Source: Sphingomonas hengshuiensis
GTDB taxonomy: Bacteria; Pseudomonadota; Alphaproteobacteria; Sphingomonadales; Sphingomonadaceae
Direction: 5' to 3'
Assembly: GCA_003240755.1 (NCBI GenBank)
Contig: QFNF01000016.1
Coordinates: 20,624 to 84,623 of the forward strand
DNA length: 64,000 nt
Position numbers and translations under genes: made by a program
The notes under the pieces: model-generated
What the model was told of the DNA's origin: nothing
Databases searched by the model: none
What the model saw: the letters and a program-made list of their open reading frames with translations, nothing else
Shown here: one piece after another, positions 62,462 to 64,000 of the stretch
Layout of the letters: each line of letters starts with the position of its first letter
Numbering within the stretch: the first letter of the stretch is position 1

Positions 62462-63781
62462 TCAGGTGGCGAGCCGTGCGATCGCCCGCTCGCGCCCGAT
62501 CAGCGGCAGCAGCGCGGCCATGTCCGGTCCATGGTCCATGCCGGTCAGCGCGCGGCGCAGCGGCAGGAACAATGCCTTGCCCTTGCGCCCGGTCTCCGCC
62601 TTCAGCGCGCCGGTCAGTTCCGCCCACGGATCGGCCCATGGCAGGTCCGCCGCGACCGCGGCCGCGCGCGTCAGGAAGGCACGGTCCTCTTCCGCCACCG
62701 GCGCCTTTTCCACCGGCCCGGTCACGACGCGCCACCACGCGCCCGCCTCGTCGATGCGCGCGATATTGCCGCGCACCGCGTCCCATGCCGCCGCGTCCAT
62801 GCCCCCGGGCAGTGCTGCGGCCACCCGCGCATACGGCAACTGGTGGACGATCCGCGCATTGACCTGCGCCAGTTCGCTTTCGTCGAACCGTGCCGGTGCC
62901 CGCCCGAACCGGCCGAAATCGAATGCTGCGATCAACGGCGCCGGATCGACCGCCGCCTCGACCGGATCGCTGGTCCCCAGCCGCGCCAGCAGCGCGACGA
63001 CCGCCTCCGGCTCGATTCCCTGTTCGCGAAAATGCGCGACGCCCAGCGATCCCAGCCGTTTCGACAGCTTGCCTTCGCTGCCGACCAGCAACGCTTCGTG
63101 CGCGAACGCCGGCGGCGTCGCCTCCATCGCGTTGAACATCTGCATCTGCATCGCGGTATTCGACACATGATCCTCGCCGCGCACGACATGGGTCACGCCC
63201 ATATCGGCATCGTCGATGACCGAGGGCAGCAGGTACAGCCACGACCCGTCGGCCCGCCGCACCACCGGGTCGGACAGCAGCGCCCCGTCGAATTTCTGCG
63301 GGCCCCGGACCATATCGTCCCAGACGATCGGCGCCGCCTCCAGCCGGAACCGCCAGTGCGGCCGCCGCCCTTCGCCCTCCAGCCGCGCGCGATCGCCGTC
63401 GGTCAGCGTCAGCGCGGCGCGATCATAGACCGGCGGCAGGCCCCGCCCCGCGAGGATCTTGCGTCGCAGGTCCAGTTCCTCGGGCGTCTCATAGGCCGGA
63501 TAGATGCGCCCGTTCGCCACCATCCCGGCGAACACCGCCTCGTACCGGTCGAACCGCGCCGACTGGCGTTCCTCGCCATCGGGCACCAGCCCCAGCCATG
63601 CGAGGTCGGCACGGATCGCGTCGACGAACCGTTCCTCGCTGCGCTGCGCGTCGGTGTCGTCGATCCGCAGCAGGAACCGTCCGCCCCGCGCCCGCGCGAA
63701 CATCCAGTTGTGAAGCGCGGTGCGCAGGTTGCCGATATGGAGAAAGCCGGTCGGGCTGGGGGCGAAACGGGTGACGGTCAT
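62462..63781 (-). CDS. gltX: Glutamate-tRNA ligase
   Basis: Class I aminoacyl-tRNA synthetase charging tRNA-Glu (and possibly tRNA-Gln, as alphaproteobacteria often use amidation). The 439-residue protein has the HIGH-type motif in APSPTGFLHIGNLRTAL (residues about 8-24) and the KMSKS-type motif in EGKLSKRLG at about 240. At 439 residues it is shorter than the usual 470-490, matching the second, short GluRS type that many alphaproteobacteria carry in addition to the long one. The ATG at 63781 begins MTVTRFAPSP. Confidence 0.94.
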   Translation of the reverse strand: MTVTRFAPSPTGFLHIGNLRTALHNWMFARARGGRFLLRIDDTDAQRSEERFVDAIRADLAWLGLVPDGEERQSARFDRYEAVFAGMVANGRIYPAYETPEELDLRRKILAGRGLPPVYDRAALTLTDGDRARLEGEGRRPHWRFRLEAAPIVWDDMVRGPQKFDGALLSDPVVRRADGSWLYLLPSVIDDADMGVTHVVRGEDHVSNTAMQMQMFNAMEATPPAFAHEALLVGSEGKLSKRLGSLGVAHFREQGIEPEAVVALLARLGTSDPVEAAVDPAPLIAAFDFGRFGRAPARFDESELAQVNARIVHQLPYARVAAALPGGMDAAAWDAVRGNIARIDEAGAWWRVVTGPVEKAPVAEEDRAFLTRAAAVAADLPWADPWAELTGALKAETGRKGKALFLPLRRALTGMDHGPDMAALLPLIGRERAIARLAT

Positions 63782-63923
63782 GCCCGTCGTGTAGGGAGCG
63801 GGCATGGCTGCGGCAACCGCATCAGCGGCGCGGCATCATTCCCTTCGCGTCACATGGGTTTCACAATCCGTCCGCGCACTCTATGGCGCATCCATTCTTT
63901 CCATCATGGATACGGGCGCACCC

Positions 63924-64000
63924 ATGAAGCTGCTGGCGGGCAATTCCAACCTTCCCCTGTCGACCGCGATCGCGGACTATCTGGAGATTCCGCTGACCAG
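63924..64000 (+). CDS. prs: Ribose-phosphate pyrophosphokinase, 5' end
   Basis: The first 25 codons of a gene that runs off the window. The sequence MKLLAGNSNLPLSTAIADYLEIPLT matches the N terminus of PRPP synthetase, with the GNSN loop. PRPP feeds purine, pyrimidine, NAD, histidine and tryptophan synthesis. An in-frame ATG at 63906 could add six residues. It diverges from gltX. Confidence 0.85.
   Translation, partial: MKLLAGNSNLPLSTAIADYLEIPLT

Overview
The window is a stretch of high-GC chromosome from an alphaproteobacterium, most likely a sphingomonad (Sphingomonas or a close relative). The evidence is the gene order: mdh-sucD-sucA-sucB-lpdA without sucC, an 18 kDa-type (NDUFS4-like) complex I accessory gene, phaR beside a short PhaC-like hydrolase and a thiolase, proA-nadD-rsfS-rlmH-envC-ctpA-dsbB-coq7, ftsEX with a zinc-ribbon gene, and ribD-ribE-ribBA-ribH. 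I see no rRNA, tRNA, CRISPR array, prophage or recognisable insertion sequence. No gene-free gap exceeds 300 bases.

Layout. 1-1.2 kb: the end of groEL, four strong hairpins, and two small genes on the minus strand. 1.7-10.2 kb: TCA-cycle cluster (mdh, sucD, sucA, sucB, lpdA) interrupted by a GIY-YIG nuclease gene between inverted repeats and by a DUF1877 gene. 10.3-17.2 kb: a CpaF-type ATPase, a retropepsin-like protease with a PDZ domain, a secreted methyltransferase, and a polyhydroxyalkanoate-linked trio. 17.4-20.8 kb: a large TonB-dependent receptor. 20.9-28 kb: proA, nadD, ribosome silencing and modification genes, an EnvC-like factor, CtpA, DsbB and COQ7. 28-34 kb: homoserine dehydrogenase, a 2-oxoglutarate oxygenase, a multidrug-type MFS transporter, and an acidic protein-lipoprotein-thioesterase operon. 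34.3-38.8 kb: an RND efflux pair behind a clear promoter overlapped by an inverted repeat. 38.9-47 kb: DUF445, PdeM, zinc-ribbon, FtsE/FtsX, YdcF, PlsC and malate synthase G. 47-51 kb: a LysR regulator and tyrosine/homogentisate catabolism (HppD, HmgA). 51-57.2 kb: patatin, then a cytochrome c oxidase group with fused subunits I and III plus CtaG and CopD. 57.3-64 kb: a PEBP-like protein, the riboflavin operon, TonB, GltX and the start of prs.

Two highly conserved genes, groEL and sucB, carry short out-of-frame deletions near their 3' ends. They are either real lesions or sequence/assembly errors; the essential nature of both genes makes error the more likely reading.

The most unusual structure is a family of hairpin-forming repeats of about 30 bp that occur as inverted pairs. 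One pair is a perfect 30/30 match and encloses only the GIY-YIG nuclease gene. Two or three other pairs have the same orientation and enclose only about 10-40 bp. This suggests a nuclease-encoding element with gene-less derivatives.
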